From an uncultured Actinomycetes bacterium (GTDB lineage Bacteria; Actinomycetota; Acidimicrobiia; Acidimicrobiales; RAAP-2): a stretch of 40,833 nt of DNA. Within the stretch, counting starts at the first letter, position 1. Every line of letters starts with the position of its first letter. A program made the translations under genes and the position numbers. The notes beneath the pieces were generated by a model. The model saw only the letters and a program-made list of their open reading frames with translations, ran no database searches and was not told the DNA's origin. This document shows, in pieces, positions 39,722 to 40,833 of the stretch. The DNA is taken from NCBI GenBank assembly GCA_903825895.1, contig CAIKCI010000039.1, positions 1 through 40,833 on the forward strand. The letters run 5' to 3'.

Positions 39722-40368
39722 GGCGCCTCGATAAAGAGTCGAGATGCTCCGATCTGTACTTCGTCACCATCCACCAGCACGGCATCACGCAACTGGCGGC
39801 CATTGACCTTGATGCCGTTCGTTGAGCCAAGGTCAAGAATTGAGATCTGGCCGTTTTCTTTGGTGATTTGGGCATGGCGACGAGAAACGTTGGGATCGTT
39901 TAAGACCACTTGGCACTCAGGAAGGCGGCCGATCACGATGGGGGCGGGCGTGAGGGCGATTCTTCGACCGTCGGGAAGTACGAGATCGGAGGGAAAGTCC
40001 CCTTCGTGGACTTCAGCGACCACTTCAATCGTTCCCGTTCGAAGGCGAGAATTCTCAAAGATATCCACTTCCACCGGGCCGACCAGGATATAGCCCTCAA
40101 TCTCGGCATGCTCACGGGCGGCTTCGGCGAGTTCTCGAACCAGGGCATCTATATATTGTGAAAACCGCTCCACATCAGCCGTGGCCAAGGTCACAGAAAA
40201 GATATTCGGGGCGACCAAGACACCACGGGCTCCCACTCGGCGTTGAAGATCCATTTCACGGGTCATTCGGCGACCAATTTCTATGGGCTGGAGAGAGCTG
40301 CGAAATGGGCGCGTCAGGGAACCTTCGACCAGTCGCTCCATTCGCTCTTCGAAACGCTTTATTCCCAT
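39718..40368 (-). CDS. fhaA: FHA-domain protein FhaA (DUF3662 plus FHA)
   Basis: A 216-residue cytoplasmic protein. Residues 1-120 match the DUF3662 domain (G-I-K-R-F-E-E-R-M-E-R-L-V-E-G near the start) and residues 125-216 form an FHA domain with I-G-R-L-P-E-C-Q-V, N-V-S-R-R-H-A-Q-I and S-T-N-G-I-K-V-N. It is shorter than the mycobacterial protein because the linker is brief. It should bind phosphorylated division proteins. It is the first gene of the operon; a TAGAGT sequence and a GAGG motif lie just before its ATG. Confidence 0.92.
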   Translation of the reverse strand: MGIKRFEERMERLVEGSLTRPFRSSLQPIEIGRRMTREMDLQRRVGARGVLVAPNIFSVTLATADVERFSQYIDALVRELAEAAREHAEIEGYILVGPVEVDIFENSRLRTGTIEVVAEVHEGDFPSDLVLPDGRRIALTPAPIVIGRLPECQVVLNDPNVSRRHAQITKENGQISILDLGSTNGIKVNGRQLRDAVLVDGDEVQIGASRLFIEAP

Positions 40369-40424
40369 GACACCTCAACTCTACCGGCGCCTGAGGGGCC
40401 TGACCGGACAGACCACTCCTGTAA

Positions 40425-40454
40425 TTTTCAGGCCCTAAATCGCTCAGGTAGGAT
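40425..40454 (+). promoter_or_regulatory. candidate promoter of tRNA-Leu
   Basis: TTTTCA (40425-40430) and TAGGAT (40449-40454) are 18 bases apart, four of six matches each to the sigma70 consensus, and the tRNA begins 16 bases after the -10. The divergent fhaA promoter must lie in the same 100-base gap. Confidence 0.3.
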
Positions 40455-40469
40455 CAGGATTCACACTTC

Positions 40470-40556
<87 letters not shown>

Positions 40557-40698
40557 CGGGGTAGTTACCAAACTCCAGACAGGTCACTGCCAATTCATTC
40601 TGCCACCCAAAAAGTGGTGTTGGCCTGGCGTTGTGGAGACTCCCCCTCGTAATTTGTGCAGACTCATTGCCGTTCCAGCCGCCGCTTACGATGGTCAT

Positions 40699-40833
40699 AT
40701 GCCACGGACGCAGTTGACAATAAAAGAGGTAGGTCAAGAGGTCGGCAAGTGTCTGCTCGAAAACGACCGTCCTTCCGCATTGAGACTCTCGTTTCGATTC
40801 ATTGAAACCTTCGATAAGGCCACCGATGAGGTA
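40699..40833 (+). CDS. unknown protein, N-terminus only
   Basis: The frame from the ATG at 40699 is open to the right edge (45 codons) and begins MPRTQLTIKEVGQEVGKCLL, followed by a charged, probably helical segment ending K-A-T-D-E-V. No Shine-Dalgarno sequence is present; TACGAT lies six bases before the ATG, as in other leaderless genes of this window. I do not recognise the family with confidence. The pattern reminds me of small helical proteins found upstream of nucleotidyltransferase-type toxins, but this is only an impression. Confidence 0.5.
   Translation, partial: MPRTQLTIKEVGQEVGKCLLENDRPSALRLSFRFIETFDKATDEV

Overview
The window looks like a chromosomal segment of a moderate-GC actinobacterium, most likely from or near the class Acidimicrobiia. 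The evidence is a CrgA-trpG/pabA-PknB-PbpA-PP2C-FHA-FHA division block, a mycothiol-dependent (MDMPI-type) protein, Rpf-like transglycosylase signatures, and several genes that seem to be transcribed from their own start codon (leaderless). The lineage is inferred from gene content only. There is no phage, IS element or CRISPR array.

Layout: 1-1.4 kb is a small accessory patch. It has the start of an AbrB-type antitoxin at the left edge, a complete Phd/VapC-type toxin-antitoxin pair with a palindromic operator, and three diverged repeats that resemble tRNA 3' ends. 1.4-11 kb is catabolic: an SRPBCC protein, an MDMPI-type protein, an aldehyde dehydrogenase, a Baeyer-Villiger-type monooxygenase, a two-part dimethylglycine/sarcosine dehydrogenase-like enzyme, a choline-kinase-like phosphotransferase and an APC permease, closed by a strong terminator. 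11.0-12.07 kb is an AT-rich stretch without a convincing protein gene. It contains a candidate small RNA with its own promoter and terminator, other hairpins, and a structured leader before a secreted Rpf-like transglycosylase.

12.6-18.5 kb is a five-gene oxidative pentose-phosphate operon on the minus strand (gnd-zwf-tal-pgi-pgl). 18.6-23.6 kb holds envelope and unknown genes (FN3 membrane protein, DUF2252 protein coupled to a PQ-loop-like membrane protein, anchored SGNH hydrolase, acyl-CoA thioesterase). After tRNA-Ile(GAT), 23.8-31.2 kb is a long plus-strand series: NCS1 permease, acetylpolyamine amidohydrolase-like deacetylase, carbon-nitrogen hydrolase, class III aminotransferase, hotdog thioesterase, pirin and an SDR. 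This is most easily read as uptake and breakdown of a polyamine or related N-acyl/N-carbamoyl amine. Next come a TenA/CADD-like di-metal protein, a hotdog thioesterase and a thiolase.

33.6-40.4 kb is the cell-division and Ser/Thr phosphorylation block: crgA, trpG/pabA, and a minus-strand operon fhaA-fhaB-pstP-pbpA-pknB. Two genes usual in this actinobacterial operon, rodA and pknA, are absent. tRNA-Leu(CAG) and the start of an unknown gene close the window.

The best candidates for something undescribed are the small RNA at about 11.2-11.4 kb, the structured leader at 11.95-12.05 kb, the CADD-like protein near a lone pabA/trpG, and the mixed amine-catabolic cluster. All functional statements come from recognised motifs and context; no database search was run.
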